From: Pseudomonas putida
GTDB taxonomy: Bacteria; Pseudomonadota; Gammaproteobacteria; Pseudomonadales; Pseudomonadaceae
Direction: 5' to 3'
DNA length: 64,000 nucleotides
NCBI RefSeq assembly: GCF_002741075.1
Contig: NZ_CP016634.1
Span: 124,001 to 188,000 of the forward strand
Positions within the stretch are counted from its first letter, which is position 1; each line of letters opens with the position of its first letter. A model generated the notes under the pieces. The model made no database searches and was not told where the DNA came from. It was given only the letters and a program-made list of their open reading frames with translations. The translations under genes and the position numbers were made by a program. This document shows, piece by piece, positions 27,030 through 36,723 of the stretch.

Positions 27030-27737
27030 TCAAGGCTGGCGCGGTACCAGAACGACCTGCGCCGGCAACGTTCGCTGGATTTCGTGGCGCTGGTTCAGCT
27101 CGAAGGCGCCATCGAGCTTGCGCACGCGTTTTTCGAGCAGGGTCTTGAGCCAAGGCGCGTCTTCAGTGCGCGGCACCTGGAACACCACGTCGCATTGGTA
27201 GTTCACCACATCGGCGGCGATGTCATCGAGCTGGCGGCGCATGGCGCGAATGTCTGTAGTCTTCAGCGCAACCACGGTGTTGGGTGCACTGGGGTCGATG
27301 ACGCGGGCCTTGGGCTTGGCCTCGGCGGCCTTGAGCGCGGCCTCGGCTTTTTCAAGTTCGGCCTTGCGCGCCTGGGCCACGGCGTCGCCGCCGGTGACGG
27401 CCGGAGCCTGGGGCATCAGGGCGCGGGCGCGGGCCAGTGCGGTGGCAGCGGCATTGACGTCGCCCTTCTGCAGCACGATCTGGCTGCGTCGAAGGTAGGC
27501 TTCGGCCAATTGGCGTTGGTATTGCTCGAGGCGCGCATCGTCCGGCGATTGCGTCTGCAACGCGGCCAACTGGTCTTCGGCGGTGGCCAGCTCATTGCTG
27601 GCGATGCTTTGTTGCAGCCCTTGCCAGGCATCGGCCTGGTCAGGCGCGCTCGCCTGTTCCGACGGAGTGCTGGAGCAGGCCGCCAGGAACAGGGATAGAA
27701 CGGCAACAAGCAGAAAACGGGAGGCGAACGGCTTCAT
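27030..27737 (-). CDS. lipoprotein with coiled-coil/TPR-like region (PA5502-like)
   Basis: 235 aa with a clear lipoprotein signal (LSLFLAAC, Cys21). Residues about 30-110 look TPR-like (NELATAEDQLAALQTQSPDDARLEQYQRQLAEAYLRRSQIVLQKGDVNAAATALARA), then an Ala/Lys/Glu linker and a C-terminal domain (MRRQLDDIAADVVNYQCDVVFQVPRTED). A similar uncharacterised protein accompanies the znu genes in Pseudomonas. Function unknown; it is transcribed in the same direction as znuCB. Confidence 0.8.
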   Translation of the reverse strand: MKPFASRFLLVAVLSLFLAACSSTPSEQASAPDQADAWQGLQQSIASNELATAEDQLAALQTQSPDDARLEQYQRQLAEAYLRRSQIVLQKGDVNAAATALARARALMPQAPAVTGGDAVAQARKAELEKAEAALKAAEAKPKARVIDPSAPNTVVALKTTDIRAMRRQLDDIAADVVNYQCDVVFQVPRTEDAPWLKTLLEKRVRKLDGAFELNQRHEIQRTLPAQVVLVPRQP

Positions 27738-27866
27738 TCCTGCGACTCTCTATTTGCGCAAAAAGCGAGCAAGTCTACACCCTGGTGCGCACGCTCGAAA
27801 ATAAGTCTTACAGACCCTTTACCTGACAAAAGGTTGCAGGGTGCGCCTGCGCGCATTCTGAAATTT

Positions 27867-28649
27867 TCAGCGCTTGGGCAACGCCAGGCTCAGTAAGAAT
27901 AGCACTGCGGCGCAGACCACGATCGATGGGCCGGCCGGGGTGTCCTTGAACCAGGACATGGCCAGCCCGCCACAGACCGCGACCACACCCAGCAGACTGG
28001 CGCCAAGGGCCATCTGCTCGGGCGAGCGAGCGTGACGTTGGGCTGCAGCGGCGGGAATGATCAGCAGCGAGGTGATCAGCAGCACGCCGACGATCTTCAT
28101 GGCCACCGCGATGACCACGGCGATCAACAGCATCAAGGCCAGGCGCAGGCCTGCCACTGGCAGACCCTCGACCATCGCCAGTTCCTCATGCACGGTCACT
28201 GCCAGCAGTGGTCGCCACAAGGCCGCGAGCAACAGCAGGACCACGACGCTGCCGCCGAGGATCCAAGCCAGGTCGGTGGGGCTGATGGCCAGCAGATCAC
28301 CGAACAGGTAGGCCATCAGGTCGATGCGCACGTCGTGCATGAAGCTCAGTGCTACCAGGCCCAGCGACAAGGTGCTGGGCGCCAGGATGCCGAGCAGGGT
28401 GTCGGAGGCCAGCGGCTGGCGTTGTTGCAGGGTCACCAGCAGGATCGCCAGCAGCAGGCAGCCGACGGTCACCGCCAGGGCGGGGCTGACATCCAGCGCC
28501 AACCCCAGGGCGACGCCGAGCAATGCCGCGTGGGACAGGGTATCGCCGAAGTAGGCCATGCGCCGCCAGACCACGAACGATCCCAGCGGACCGGCCACCA
28601 AGGCCAGGGACAAGCCTGCGAGCAGGGCGTAGAGAAGAAAATCAGCCAT
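27867..28649 (-). CDS. znuB: zinc ABC transporter permease ZnuB
   Basis: 260 aa from ATG 28649 ([14 protein letters not shown]), with GGAGAG upstream; a longer start at 28667 is less likely. It has about eight hydrophobic helices of the ABC-3 permease family ([24 protein letters not shown]). It is the membrane channel for zinc uptake. The start overlaps znuC by 8 bp. Confidence 0.94.
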   Translation of the reverse strand: MADFLLYALLAGLSLALVAGPLGSFVVWRRMAYFGDTLSHAALLGVALGLALDVSPALAVTVGCLLLAILLVTLQQRQPLASDTLLGILAPSTLSLGLVALSFMHDVRIDLMAYLFGDLLAISPTDLAWILGGSVVVLLLLAALWRPLLAVTVHEELAMVEGLPVAGLRLALMLLIAVVIAVAMKIVGVLLITSLLIIPAAAAQRHARSPEQMALGASLLGVVAVCGGLAMSWFKDTPAGPSIVVCAAVLFLLSLALPKR

Positions 28650-29415
28650 GCTTGCAGTGCTCTCCATGAACGTGGGCGCCAGGGGCGATCACCGAGCCGT
28701 GCAAGTCATGGCGGTGATCGTGATGGTGATGGTAAATCGCAAGGCTCGGGGCGTTCTGGCCGAACAGCTCGACGAACGCCGGGTCGCCGCTGACCTGCTC
28801 TGGATGCCCCGAGCAGCACACATGACGGTTCAGGCATACCACCTGGTCGGTGGTGCTCATCACCAGGTGCAGATCGTGGGAGACCATCAGCACGCCGCAG
28901 CCGTGGCGGTCGCGCAGGCGAGTGATCAGGCTGTACAGCTCGGCCTGGCCGGCCACATCCACGCCCTGCACGGGCTCATCGAGCACCAGCAATTCCGGCT
29001 CGCGCAGCAGTGCACGGGCCAGCAGCACGCGCTGCATTTCGCCGCCGGAGATGGTCTGGATCGGGCTGTCGATGACTTGCTCGGCGCCGACTTCCTGCAA
29101 GGCCGACAGTGCCGCGGCGCGGTCCACGCCTGGGACCAGGCGCAGGAAGCGCAGCACCGACAGCGGCAGGGTGGGGTCGACCTGGATCTTTTGCGGCATG
29201 TAGCCGATGCGCAGCCGGGGCTTGCGCCAGACCTTGCCGCGGTGCGGCTTGAGCAGGCCGAGCACGGCGCGCACCAGGGTGGTCTTGCCGGCGCCGTTGG
29301 GGCCAATCAGGGTAACGATCTGGCGGGGTGCCACCGACAGGTCGATGCTGTCGAGCACCGACTCGCCGGCAAAGGTGACGCCGACCTGTTCGAGGCGGAT
29401 CAGCGCGTCGCTCAT
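28642..29415 (-). CDS. znuC: zinc ABC transporter ATP-binding protein ZnuC
   Basis: 257 aa from ATG 29415 ([12 protein letters not shown]); the longer open frame runs into zur and is not supported. Walker [10 protein letters not shown], signature [15 protein letters not shown], Walker [13 protein letters not shown], switch VSHDLH. The C terminus is extremely His-rich ([23 protein letters not shown]) and could bind zinc. The gene overlaps zur by 4 bp and znuB by 8 bp: one operon zur-znuC-znuB. Confidence 0.95.
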   Translation of the reverse strand: MSDALIRLEQVGVTFAGESVLDSIDLSVAPRQIVTLIGPNGAGKTTLVRAVLGLLKPHRGKVWRKPRLRIGYMPQKIQVDPTLPLSVLRFLRLVPGVDRAAALSALQEVGAEQVIDSPIQTISGGEMQRVLLARALLREPELLVLDEPVQGVDVAGQAELYSLITRLRDRHGCGVLMVSHDLHLVMSTTDQVVCLNRHVCCSGHPEQVSGDPAFVELFGQNAPSLAIYHHHHDHRHDLHGSVIAPGAHVHGEHCKHG

Positions 29416-29897
29416 GCCTGCCCCCGGCAATTGCCGCACAGGCCGACCACTTCGACGGTCTGTGTTTCGACGGTGAAGCCTACGCCCTTGGCGCTGGTGA
29501 TGATGGCCTGGCTGATGCAGTCCTGCTCGAGCTCGATGGCCACATGGCAGGCGCGGCAGATCAGGAACTGGCCCTGGTGCACGTGTTCGGGGTGGCTGCA
29601 GCCGATGAAGGCGTTGAGCGATGCGATGCGGTGGACCAGGCCGTTTTCCAGGAGGAAGTCCAGGGCGCGGTAGACGGTCGGCGGCGCGGCGCGGCGACCA
29701 TCCTGCTCGCTCAGCACGGCCAGGATATCGTAGGCGCCCAGCGGTTTGTGGCTCTGCCAGACCAGCTCCAGCACCCGACGGCGCAAGGCGGTCAGGCGCA
29801 GGCCCTGGCGTGTGCATAGGGCGTCGGCCTCGGCCAGTGCACTGTGCACGCAGTGGGAGTGATCGTGGGGACGGTTGGCCAGCGGCGTGATGGACAT
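29412..29897 (-). CDS. zur: zinc uptake regulator Zur (Fur family)
   Basis: 161 aa. Winged-helix DNA-binding part ([37 protein letters not shown]), then the dimerisation domain with structural zinc Cys pairs CRAC and CGNC. His-rich start (HDHSHCVHS). With zinc bound it represses uptake genes. First gene of zur-znuCB and divergent from znuA, so one operator may control both. Confidence 0.95.
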   Translation of the reverse strand: MSITPLANRPHDHSHCVHSALAEADALCTRQGLRLTALRRRVLELVWQSHKPLGAYDILAVLSEQDGRRAAPPTVYRALDFLLENGLVHRIASLNAFIGCSHPEHVHQGQFLICRACHVAIELEQDCISQAIITSAKGVGFTVETQTVEVVGLCGNCRGQA

Positions 29898-29923
29898 GGG
29901 CGGCGACGGTTCCGGATAGAGAC

Positions 29924-29936
29924 GTTATTATGTTAC
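29924..29936. promoter_or_regulatory. candidate Zur box between zur and znuA
   Basis: GTTATTATGTTAC, an AT-rich near-palindrome in the 66-bp divergent gap. It resembles the GTTATA-type Zur sites in proteobacteria and is placed to overlap both promoters. Confidence 0.55.
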
Positions 29937-29963
29937 CTCTTTCTGGCCCGTCGAGTACTCACC

Positions 29964-30869
29964 GTGTCCCGATTGCTTGCCCTTTTTGTCGCTTTCATCG
30001 CCCTCTCGGCCCACGCCGAGGTGCGCGTGTTGACCAGTATCAAACCCTTGCAGCAGATTGCCGCGGCGGTCCAGGACGGCGTTGGTAGCCCGGACGTACT
30101 GTTGCCACCAGGCGCCTCGCCGCATAACTATGCCCTGCGCCCTTCCGATGTGCGGCGCGTGGCCACCGCCGATCTGTTGTACTGGATCGGCCCGGACATG
30201 GAGAGCTTCCTGCCTCGCGTGATCAATGGCCGCACCAAGCCGAGCGTCGCTGTGCAGTCGGTCGAAGGCATGCATCTGCGCCATTTTGGCGAGGACAGCC
30301 ACGCCCATGAGGATGACGGCGACGATCACGATCATGACCATCGCCCTGGCAGTCTGGATGCGCACCTGTGGCTGTCATCGGCCAATGCCCGAGTGATCGC
30401 GGCAAAAATGGCCAGCGACCTGGCCGCCACCGACCCGGCCAATGCCGCCCGTTACCAGGCCAACCTGAAGGCGTTCGTCGCGCGTCTGGATGCCCTGGAC
30501 CTGCGCATCAAGGCGCGAGTGGCGGGTGTCGAAGGCAAGCCTTACTTCGTGTTCCACGAGGCATTCGATTACTTCGAGGCGGCGTACGGCCTCAAGCACA
30601 CCGGCGTGTTCAATGTGGCCGCAGAGGTACAGCCGGGCGCGCAGCATGTCGCTGCCATGCGCAAGCGCCTGCAGGAAGTGGGTAAGACTTGTGTGTTCAG
30701 CGAGCCGCCACTGCGTCCGCGTCTGGCCGAAACGCTGACGGCGGGCTTGCCGGTGCGGTTGGCCGAGCTCGATGCCCTGGGTGGAAACGACCCTGTGGAT
30801 GCCCGAGGGTATGAGCGGTTGCTGGAGAAGCTGGGCAATGAGCTGACGGGGTGTCTGGAACCGCTGTAA
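29964..30869 (+). CDS. znuA: zinc ABC transporter substrate-binding protein ZnuA
   Basis: 301 aa starting at GTG 29964, which gives a clean signal peptide (SRLLALFVAFIALSAHA). Cluster A-I metal-binding fold: PGASPHNYALRPSD (His ligand), a His/Asp-rich flexible loop (HAHEDDGDDHDHDHR), SLDAHLWLS (His ligand) and FVFHEAFDYFEAAYG (His ligand). It captures zinc in the periplasm for ZnuBC. It is divergent from zur. Confidence 0.94.
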   Translation: MSRLLALFVAFIALSAHAEVRVLTSIKPLQQIAAAVQDGVGSPDVLLPPGASPHNYALRPSDVRRVATADLLYWIGPDMESFLPRVINGRTKPSVAVQSVEGMHLRHFGEDSHAHEDDGDDHDHDHRPGSLDAHLWLSSANARVIAAKMASDLAATDPANAARYQANLKAFVARLDALDLRIKARVAGVEGKPYFVFHEAFDYFEAAYGLKHTGVFNVAAEVQPGAQHVAAMRKRLQEVGKTCVFSEPPLRPRLAETLTAGLPVRLAELDALGGNDPVDARGYERLLEKLGNELTGCLEPL

Positions 30870-30884
30870 ATCGACCGAGGGCTT

Positions 30885-30966
30885 TTCGGGGGTGAACCCG
30901 CGCCCACAGGGATAGCGCAAATTTCACAGTTGGCGCTGTCGCTGTGGGCGCGGGTTCACCCGCGAA
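30885..30966. repeat. inverted REP pair
   Basis: GGGGGTGAACCCGCGCCCACA and TGTGGGCGCGGGTTCACCCGC lie between the convergent znuA and thrB genes. Same class as the other REP pairs here. Confidence 0.8.
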
Positions 30967-30979
30967 CAAGCAGACGAGG

Positions 30980-31930
30980 TCAGAGGGCGAACGGCAGGCT
31001 CAAGGCCACGTGCTGACGCTGCGCCAGGCGCACCTCGAACTCGCTTGGGTCGTGGATCATCACGTCCATCCCGGCAAACGCCTGGGCTGCGATCAGGCGC
31101 GACAGCCAGAACCGCACGCACGCCACGCGCAGCATGACCGGCCACAGCTCGGCTTCAGCAGCGGTGAAGGGGCGCAGTGCGGCGTAGGCAGCCAGCAGTG
31201 CCTGTGCGTGCGGTACGTCGATGCCGCCGGTTTCATCCAGGCACCAGTCATTCACGGTGATGGCGATGTCATACAGCATCGGCCCCGAGCAGGCGTTGTA
31301 GAAGTCGATCACGCCGGTCAGGTGCGTGCCTTCGAACATCACGTTGTCGCGGAACAGGTCGGCATGCAGGTTGGCCCGAGGCAAGGCCAGAATCTGCGCC
31401 TTGTGCGCGTCGATCTCGTTCAGCGCGGCCTGTAGCATCTGACCCTGACGGGCATCCAGGCCGGGCATCAGCTCGGCCCCGGCCTCGAGCATCCAGATCA
31501 GGCCACGGTCGGTGCGGCGCTCGATGATCTGCTCGCGGGTGGCCAGGTGGATGTGCGCCAGCAGCTCGCCCACTTGGGCACAGTGCTGATTGTTCGGTGC
31601 CTTGATGTGCTTGCCCGACAGCCGTGGCTGCAGCAGCGCAGGCTTGCCGCACAGCTCGCGCAGGCCATTGCCGTCGCGGTCACGCAGGGCGTAGGGCACT
31701 GGCATGTCGGCATCGTGCAGCACATCGAGCAGTTCGATGAAGAACGGCATGTCCTCGGCGGGCCCGCGCTCGATCAGCGTCAGGACGAATTCCCCCTGCT
31801 CCAGGCTGACGAAGAAATTGCTGTTCTCGGTGCCAGCGGCGATGCCCTGGAAGTCGAGCAGGCGGCCCAGCTCATACGGCGCCAGAAAGGTTTCCAGCTC
31901 AGGCCGGGTCACGGGGGTGAAGACTGACAT
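30980..31930 (-). CDS. thrB: homoserine kinase (aminoglycoside-phosphotransferase fold)
   Basis: 316 aa. It matches the APH-fold homoserine kinase of pseudomonads (VFTPVTRPELETFLAPYELG; AAGTENSNFFV; catalytic loop RANLHADLFRDNVMF; metal-binding GVIDFYNACSGP). It phosphorylates homoserine in threonine synthesis. It lies downstream of a DUF2782 gene; a 9-bp hairpin (31951-31972) separates them. Confidence 0.92.
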   Translation of the reverse strand: MSVFTPVTRPELETFLAPYELGRLLDFQGIAAGTENSNFFVSLEQGEFVLTLIERGPAEDMPFFIELLDVLHDADMPVPYALRDRDGNGLRELCGKPALLQPRLSGKHIKAPNNQHCAQVGELLAHIHLATREQIIERRTDRGLIWMLEAGAELMPGLDARQGQMLQAALNEIDAHKAQILALPRANLHADLFRDNVMFEGTHLTGVIDFYNACSGPMLYDIAITVNDWCLDETGGIDVPHAQALLAAYAALRPFTAAEAELWPVMLRVACVRFWLSRLIAAQAFAGMDVMIHDPSEFEVRLAQRQHVALSLPFAL

Positions 31931-31950
31931 GATGAAAAGAAGCCCATGCG

Positions 31951-31972
31951 GGCACTTCCACCCGGAAGTGCC
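31951..31972 (-). terminator. intercistronic hairpin between the DUF2782 gene and thrB
   Basis: GGCACTTCC and GGAAGTGCC form a perfect 9-bp stem with a 4-nt loop, 20 bp upstream of the thrB start. No T-run. It may attenuate or stabilise the message. Confidence 0.4.
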
Positions 31973-31999
31973 TGGTTGATGTGAACGATACGCCTCAGA

Positions 32000-32287
32000 T
32001 TACCACTCGAAGATCTTCCAGGACGGAATCAGCATGTCCGGCTGGTCGGATCGAATGAAGTTACCTTCGGAGCCATCGGCGCGTACCAGGAAATAAGGCT
32101 TGCCGTGCTTGGGCGTCACCTTGATCGCATACAGGAAACCGTTCTGCCGGTACTCCTGGATGGTTTTGTCGCCTTCCGTGCGAATGGTTACATCGGGATC
32201 TGCCGATGGAGCGTCTTCCGCCGCCAGGGTGACGACCGGCATGGTGGCCAACAGACCGAGCAGTAACAGGCGATTGAGTGTACGCAT
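32000..32287 (-). CDS. DUF2782 small periplasmic protein
   Basis: 95 aa with a signal peptide ([19 protein letters not shown]) and a short domain with [26 protein letters not shown] and [14 protein letters not shown], the pattern of DUF2782. It commonly sits between polA and thrB in pseudomonads. Function unknown. Confidence 0.85.
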   Translation of the reverse strand: MRTLNRLLLLGLLATMPVVTLAAEDAPSADPDVTIRTEGDKTIQEYRQNGFLYAIKVTPKHGKPYFLVRADGSEGNFIRSDQPDMLIPSWKIFEW

Positions 32288-32362
32288 GATAACCTTGTCC
32301 CTTTGTCGTCAATTGTTCCCGCTATTCTAGCGCCGGACCTGCCGAAAAGGTTGATTCTCCTC

Positions 32363-35128
32363 ATGAGCCAAGCGCCCCTCGTCCTGGTGGACGGTTCCTC
32401 CTACCTCTACCGCGCCTTCCATGCGCTGCCGCCGCTGACCACCTCCAAGGGCATGCCCACCGGTGCGGTCAAGGGCGTACTGAACATGCTCAAGAGCCTG
32501 CGCAAGCAGTACCCGGACAGCCTCTTCGCGGTGGTCTTCGACGCCAAGGGCGGCACTTTTCGCGACGCCATGTTCGCCGCATACAAGGCCAACCGCCCGA
32601 GCATGCCTGACGACCTGCGCGTGCAGATAGAGCCGTTGCACGCCAGCGTCAGGGCCTTGGGCTACCCGTTACTGTGTGTCGACGGGGTCGAGGCCGACGA
32701 TGTCATCGGTACGCTGGCACGCAGCAGTGCAGCCCTGGGGCGACCGGTGGTCATCTCGACCGGTGACAAGGACATGGCACAATTGGTGGACGGGCACATT
32801 ACGCTGGTCAACACCATGACCGGTAGCGTGCTGGACGTAGCTGGCGTGCACGAGAAATTTGGCGTCGGTCCCGAACACATCATCGATTTCCTCGCCCTGA
32901 TGGGCGACAAGGTCGACAACATCCCGGGCGTACCGGGCGTGGGCGAGAAGACCGCCGTCGGCTTGCTGACGGGCATCGGTGGCGGCCTGAGCGACCTGTA
33001 CGCCAACCTCGACAAGGTTCCGGAGCTGCCTATTCGTGGCGCCAAGGGCCTGCCGGCCAAGCTCGAGGAGCACCGCGATGCGGCGTTCCTTTCCTATGAA
33101 CTGGCGACCATCAAGATCGACGTGCCGCTGGACATCGAAGTCGATGCACTGGTGTGTGGCGAGCCGGACCGCGAAGCCTTGCTGGCGTTGTATACGGAAA
33201 TGGAATTCAAGAGCTGGATCGCTGAAGTCCAGCGCGATGCGGCTCAGGCCGGTGACATGGTCGCCCCGCTGCAAGCGCCTGCGGCCAAGGTCGAGCCCAA
33301 ATACGAGACCCTTCTCGATCAGGCGCGTTTCGACGCCTGGCTCGACAAGCTGCGCCAGGCACCGTTGTTCGCCTTCGACACCGAGACCACCAGCCTGGAC
33401 GCCCAGCAGGCGAAGCTGGTCGGCCTGTCGTTCGCGGTCGAGCCTCATGAGGCCGCCTATGTGCCGCTGGCCCACGATTACGAGGGCGCCCCGGCACAGC
33501 TGGACCGCGACCGCGTGCTGCTGGCACTCAAGCCGCTGCTGGAAGACCCGGCCAAGGGCAAGATCGGTCAAAACGCCAAGTACGACATCAATATCCTGGC
33601 CAACTGCGCCTTGGGCGGCGACCCGTCCCAGGGCATCCAGATGCGCGGCGTGACCTACGACACCATGCTCGAATCCTACGTGCTGGATTCGACCGCCACC
33701 CGCCACGACATGGACAGCCTGGCGCTCAAATACCTGGATCACAGCACCATCGCGTTCGAGGACATCGCCGGCAAAGGCGCCAAGCAATTGACCTTCAACC
33801 AGATCCCGCTGGAAAAGGCCGGCCCCTACGCCGCCGAGGACGCCGATATCACCCTGCGCCTGCACCATGCTTTGCAAGAGCGCCTGGCCAGGACCCCGAG
33901 CGTGCAGCCGGTGTTGATGGACATCGAGATGCCACTGGTGCCGGTGCTGGCCAAGATCGAGCGCCAGGGCGCGTTGGTCGATGCCGAGCTGCTCAAGGTG
34001 CAGAGCGGTGAGCTGGGCGTGAAAATGGCCGAGCTTGAGCGTGAGGCTTTCGCGCTGGCGGGCGAGGAGTTCAACCTGGGCTCGCCTAAGCAGTTGGGCG
34101 TGATCCTCTACGACAAGCTGGGCATGCCGGTGCTGAGCAAGACCGCCAAGGGCCAGCCCTCCACGGCCGAAGCGGTGCTGGCCGAGCTCGCCGAGCAGGA
34201 TTACCCGCTGCCCACGGTGCTGATGGAGTACCGCTCCCTGAGCAAGCTCAAGAGTACCTACACCGACAAGCTGCCGGAGCAGATCAACCCGCGCACCGGG
34301 CGTATCCACACCTCCTACCAGCAGGCCGTGGCAGCCACCGGGCGCCTGTCGTCCAGCGACCCGAACCTGCAGAACATTCCGGTGCGCACCGCCGAAGGGC
34401 GTCGGATTCGCCAGGCATTCGTTGCCAGCCCCGGCTACAAGCTGCTGGCGGCCGACTATTCACAGATCGAGCTGCGCATCATGGCTCACCTGGCCAAGGA
34501 TGAAGGCCTGTTGCACGCTTTTCGCAATGACCTGGATGTGCACCGCGCGACCGCCGCGGAGGTCTTCGGTGTGCCGCTGGAGCAGGTCACCCACGACCAG
34601 CGCCGCAGCGCCAAAGCGATCAACTTTGGCCTGATCTATGGCATGAGTGCCTTTGGCCTGGCCAAACAGATTGGCGTCGATCGCAAGCAGTCCCAGGATT
34701 ACATCGACCGCTATTTCGCCCGTTACCCCGGTGTGCTGGCCTACATGGAGCGCACCCGCGCCCAGGCCGCCGAGCAGGGCTTCGTCGAGACCTTGTTTGG
34801 CCGTCGGCTGTACCTGCCGGACATCAACGCGAAGAACCCGGCGCTGCGCAAGGGCGCCGAGCGCACCGCGATCAACGCGCCGATGCAGGGCACTGCGGCG
34901 GACATCATCAAGCGCGCCATGGTGGCTGTAGATAACTGGCTGACCGAGAGCGGTCTGGATGCGCGCGTGATCTTGCAGGTACATGACGAACTGGTGCTGG
35001 AGGTGCGTGAGGACCTGGTCGAGCAGGTGCGGGAGCAGATCCGCCCGTATATGAGCAATGCCGCGCAGTTGGATGTGCCGTTGCTGGTGGAAGTGGGCAT
35101 TGGCTCGAATTGGGACGAAGCTCACTGA
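32363..35128 (+). CDS. polA: DNA polymerase I
   Basis: 921 aa from ATG 32363 ([19 protein letters not shown]); the upstream extension lacks support. Three domains in order: 5'-3' exonuclease (about 1-290, [30 protein letters not shown]), 3'-5' exonuclease (about 330-520, FDTETTSLD with Asp and Glu intact), and family A polymerase ([43 protein letters not shown]). It does repair and Okazaki-fragment processing. The sRNA and engB follow, as in other pseudomonads. Confidence 0.98.
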   Translation: MSQAPLVLVDGSSYLYRAFHALPPLTTSKGMPTGAVKGVLNMLKSLRKQYPDSLFAVVFDAKGGTFRDAMFAAYKANRPSMPDDLRVQIEPLHASVRALGYPLLCVDGVEADDVIGTLARSSAALGRPVVISTGDKDMAQLVDGHITLVNTMTGSVLDVAGVHEKFGVGPEHIIDFLALMGDKVDNIPGVPGVGEKTAVGLLTGIGGGLSDLYANLDKVPELPIRGAKGLPAKLEEHRDAAFLSYELATIKIDVPLDIEVDALVCGEPDREALLALYTEMEFKSWIAEVQRDAAQAGDMVAPLQAPAAKVEPKYETLLDQARFDAWLDKLRQAPLFAFDTETTSLDAQQAKLVGLSFAVEPHEAAYVPLAHDYEGAPAQLDRDRVLLALKPLLEDPAKGKIGQNAKYDINILANCALGGDPSQGIQMRGVTYDTMLESYVLDSTATRHDMDSLALKYLDHSTIAFEDIAGKGAKQLTFNQIPLEKAGPYAAEDADITLRLHHALQERLARTPSVQPVLMDIEMPLVPVLAKIERQGALVDAELLKVQSGELGVKMAELEREAFALAGEEFNLGSPKQLGVILYDKLGMPVLSKTAKGQPSTAEAVLAELAEQDYPLPTVLMEYRSLSKLKSTYTDKLPEQINPRTGRIHTSYQQAVAATGRLSSSDPNLQNIPVRTAEGRRIRQAFVASPGYKLLAADYSQIELRIMAHLAKDEGLLHAFRNDLDVHRATAAEVFGVPLEQVTHDQRRSAKAINFGLIYGMSAFGLAKQIGVDRKQSQDYIDRYFARYPGVLAYMERTRAQAAEQGFVETLFGRRLYLPDINAKNPALRKGAERTAINAPMQGTAADIIKRAMVAVDNWLTESGLDARVILQVHDELVLEVREDLVEQVREQIRPYMSNAAQLDVPLLVEVGIGSNWDEAH

Positions 35129-35242
35129 ATCGAGCAAAGGAAGCAGGATAGGATCTGCTGCGAGGGTCGTGGATCCGCTGCTGGCTCAGCGCTGGCGGTT
35201 CTGAGGTTTCATGAAACTATCGCAAATAGTTTTCAGGGCCTC

Positions 35243-35271
35243 GGAACTAAACCGGTGAACCGGGACTCAGA
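35243..35271 (+). promoter_or_regulatory. AlgU (sigma-22/RpoE-type) promoter for the ErsA sRNA
   Basis: GGAACTA, 17 bp, then TCAGA: a good match to the extracytoplasmic sigma consensus (GGAACTT - 16/17 - TCnnA). Transcription would start near 35277, exactly where the predicted sRNA should begin. ErsA is known to be envelope-stress controlled in P. aeruginosa. Confidence 0.65.
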
Positions 35272-35276
35272 GTAAC

Positions 35277-35407
35277 TGAATGGCTGGTGAAGCCTTTCGA
35301 TGCTCCTATGTTGTGTTAAGTGTTGGCAGATACCCGGACCCCGCCCTAGCGGTCCGGACTTGAACCCCGAACTTCCCCCTCCCCATACGAAGTCCGGGGT
35401 TTTTTTT
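35277..35407 (+). ncRNA. ersA: ErsA/Spot 42-like regulatory small RNA
   Basis: The polA-engB interval holds ErsA in Pseudomonas (Spot 42 in enterics). Here an AlgU-type promoter is followed by about 131 nt ending in a strong terminator: ACCCCGAACTTC pairs with GAAGTCCGGGGT, then eight T. The length agrees with the roughly 130 nt known for ErsA. It has C-rich, unpaired stretches (CTTCCCCCTCCCC) suited to base-pairing with ribosome sites. Ends are estimated by eye. Confidence 0.75.
35367..35407 (+). terminator. rho-independent terminator of the ErsA-like sRNA
   Basis: A 12-bp stem with one mismatch (ACCCCGAACTTC / GAAGTCCGGGGT) is followed by an eight-T run at 35400-35407. Confidence 0.85.
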
Positions 35408-35430
35408 GCCCGCGATTCCTGTTTACGCCC

Positions 35431-35541
35431 CTGTGGGAGCGGCCTTGCGCCGCGAAAGGCGGCATCGGAGTTTCAGCGTCATTGCATAAGTTGCCGGGCT
35501 GCTATGCAGCCCTTTCGCGACCAAGGCCGCTCCTGCGCAGG
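35431..35541. repeat. inverted REP pair
   Basis: CTGTGGGAGCGGCCTTGCGC (from 35431) and its inverted partner TTTCGCGACCAAGGCCGCTCC (from 35513) lie between the sRNA and the end of engB. The core differs slightly from the other REP pairs in this window. Confidence 0.75.
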
Positions 35542-35548
35542 GGCAGTT

Positions 35549-36181
35549 TTACGCGACAGGCTTGTCTTTCAGTTCCATCCATTCGGCCAGCACGCCATAG
35601 GCTTCCTCGAGGCCCTGGCGCTTGGGTGCCGAGAACAGTTGGATGGTCACGCCCTCACCCCAACCCTTGCGGATTTCCGACTGCACCTTGAGCAGCGTGT
35701 TCTTGGCCGCGCCGAAGGTGAGCTTGTCGGCTTTGGTGAGCAGGATGTGCATCGGCATGGTGCTGGCCTTGGACCAGTCGAGCATCATCTTGTCGAAGTC
35801 GGTCATCGGGTGGCGCACATCCATCAGCAGGATCACCCCGCGCAGACATTCTCGGCTGCCCAGGTAGGCTTCCAGGTGATGCTGCCAGTGCTGCTTGAGC
35901 GGAATCGGGACTTTTGCATATCCGTAGCCTGGCAGGTCGACCAAACGCCGTTCATCGTCCAGACTGAAGAAATTCAACAGTTGGGTGCGCCCGGGGGTCT
36001 TCGAGGTACGCGCCAGGCTGGCATGGGTCAGGGTATTGAGGGCGCTGGATTTGCCAGCGTTGGAACGACCGGCGAAAGCCACCTCGTAACCCTGGTCTTG
36101 AGGGCATTGTTCGACCTTGGCTGCGCTAAGGGCGAATTTGGCTTTCTGGCAGAGGCCGAGGATGGGGTTTTTGACTTGCAT
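35549..36181 (-). CDS. engB: ribosome biogenesis GTP-binding protein EngB (YsxC/YihA)
   Basis: 210 aa from ATG 36181 ([14 protein letters not shown]), the start used in pseudomonads; the frame stays open to 36217. G1 [13 protein letters not shown]2 region [12 protein letters not shown]3 [10 protein letters not shown] and G4 TKADKL are all present. It is a small essential GTPase in 50S assembly. Confidence 0.95.
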   Translation of the reverse strand: MQVKNPILGLCQKAKFALSAAKVEQCPQDQGYEVAFAGRSNAGKSSALNTLTHASLARTSKTPGRTQLLNFFSLDDERRLVDLPGYGYAKVPIPLKQHWQHHLEAYLGSRECLRGVILLMDVRHPMTDFDKMMLDWSKASTMPMHILLTKADKLTFGAAKNTLLKVQSEIRKGWGEGVTIQLFSAPKRQGLEEAYGVLAEWMELKDKPVA

Positions 36182-36245
36182 GGGATATCCGATATGGGTG
36201 TTGCCAAGGCCAGCCATTCAGGCGCTGGGCGCGGCAAGCTGTGTC

Positions 36246-36274
36246 GTTTCCGTTTGGATGGCGGAAGTATATAA
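36246..36274 (+). promoter_or_regulatory. sigma-70-like promoter candidate for the monoheme cytochrome gene
   Basis: Perfect -10 TATAAT (36269-36274) with a weak -35 (TTTCCG) 17 bp upstream, about 115 bp before the next start codon. Confidence 0.4.
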
Positions 36275-36389
36275 TGCCCCAGTTTTTGTGTGCGCATTAT
36301 CCCGGCGTAGGATGATGTGCATGGGGTGTCGAACAATAGCTCGCGCATTAGAACGCAGCGCGGCCCCCAACCCTGAAAGGTCGTTGCGC

Positions 36390-36692
36390 ATGGCGAAATG
36401 GCTGCTTGCTGTCGGTATGTTCCTGCCGTTTTTCAGCGCTCAGGCTACACAGGATCCCGAGGTGTTGTACAACCGCACGTGTGCGGCCTGTCACTCCGGG
36501 CAGTTGCCACAGGCCCCCCAACGGGGTGACCGGGCAGCGTGGGAACCGAGGCTTGCGCAAGGTATGGATGCACTGGTGGCGCATGTTACCCAGGGTTTCA
36601 AGGCTATGCCGCCGCGTGGATTGTGCATGGACTGCAGTACCGAGGACTACCGGTCTGTCATCCTCTGGATGAGCGAAAGTCCCGATACATAA
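36390..36692 (+). CDS. small monoheme cytochrome c (c5-like)
   Basis: 100 aa from ATG 36390. Signal peptide (WLLAVGMFLPFFSAQA), then one heme site CAACHS and a late region with MPPRG supplying the probable Met ligand, followed by a second Cys pair (CMDCS) as in cytochrome c5. It is a periplasmic electron carrier, 31 bp upstream of cytochrome c4. Confidence 0.88.
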   Translation: MAKWLLAVGMFLPFFSAQATQDPEVLYNRTCAACHSGQLPQAPQRGDRAAWEPRLAQGMDALVAHVTQGFKAMPPRGLCMDCSTEDYRSVILWMSESPDT

Positions 36693-36723
36693 CATTTCAC
36701 CCCTAGCCGTGTTGGATTAGCTG

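Noticed and set aside
32669..34309. Long minus-strand frame (546 codons) opposite polA
   Set aside because: Shadow of DNA polymerase I; no start signal and no domain.
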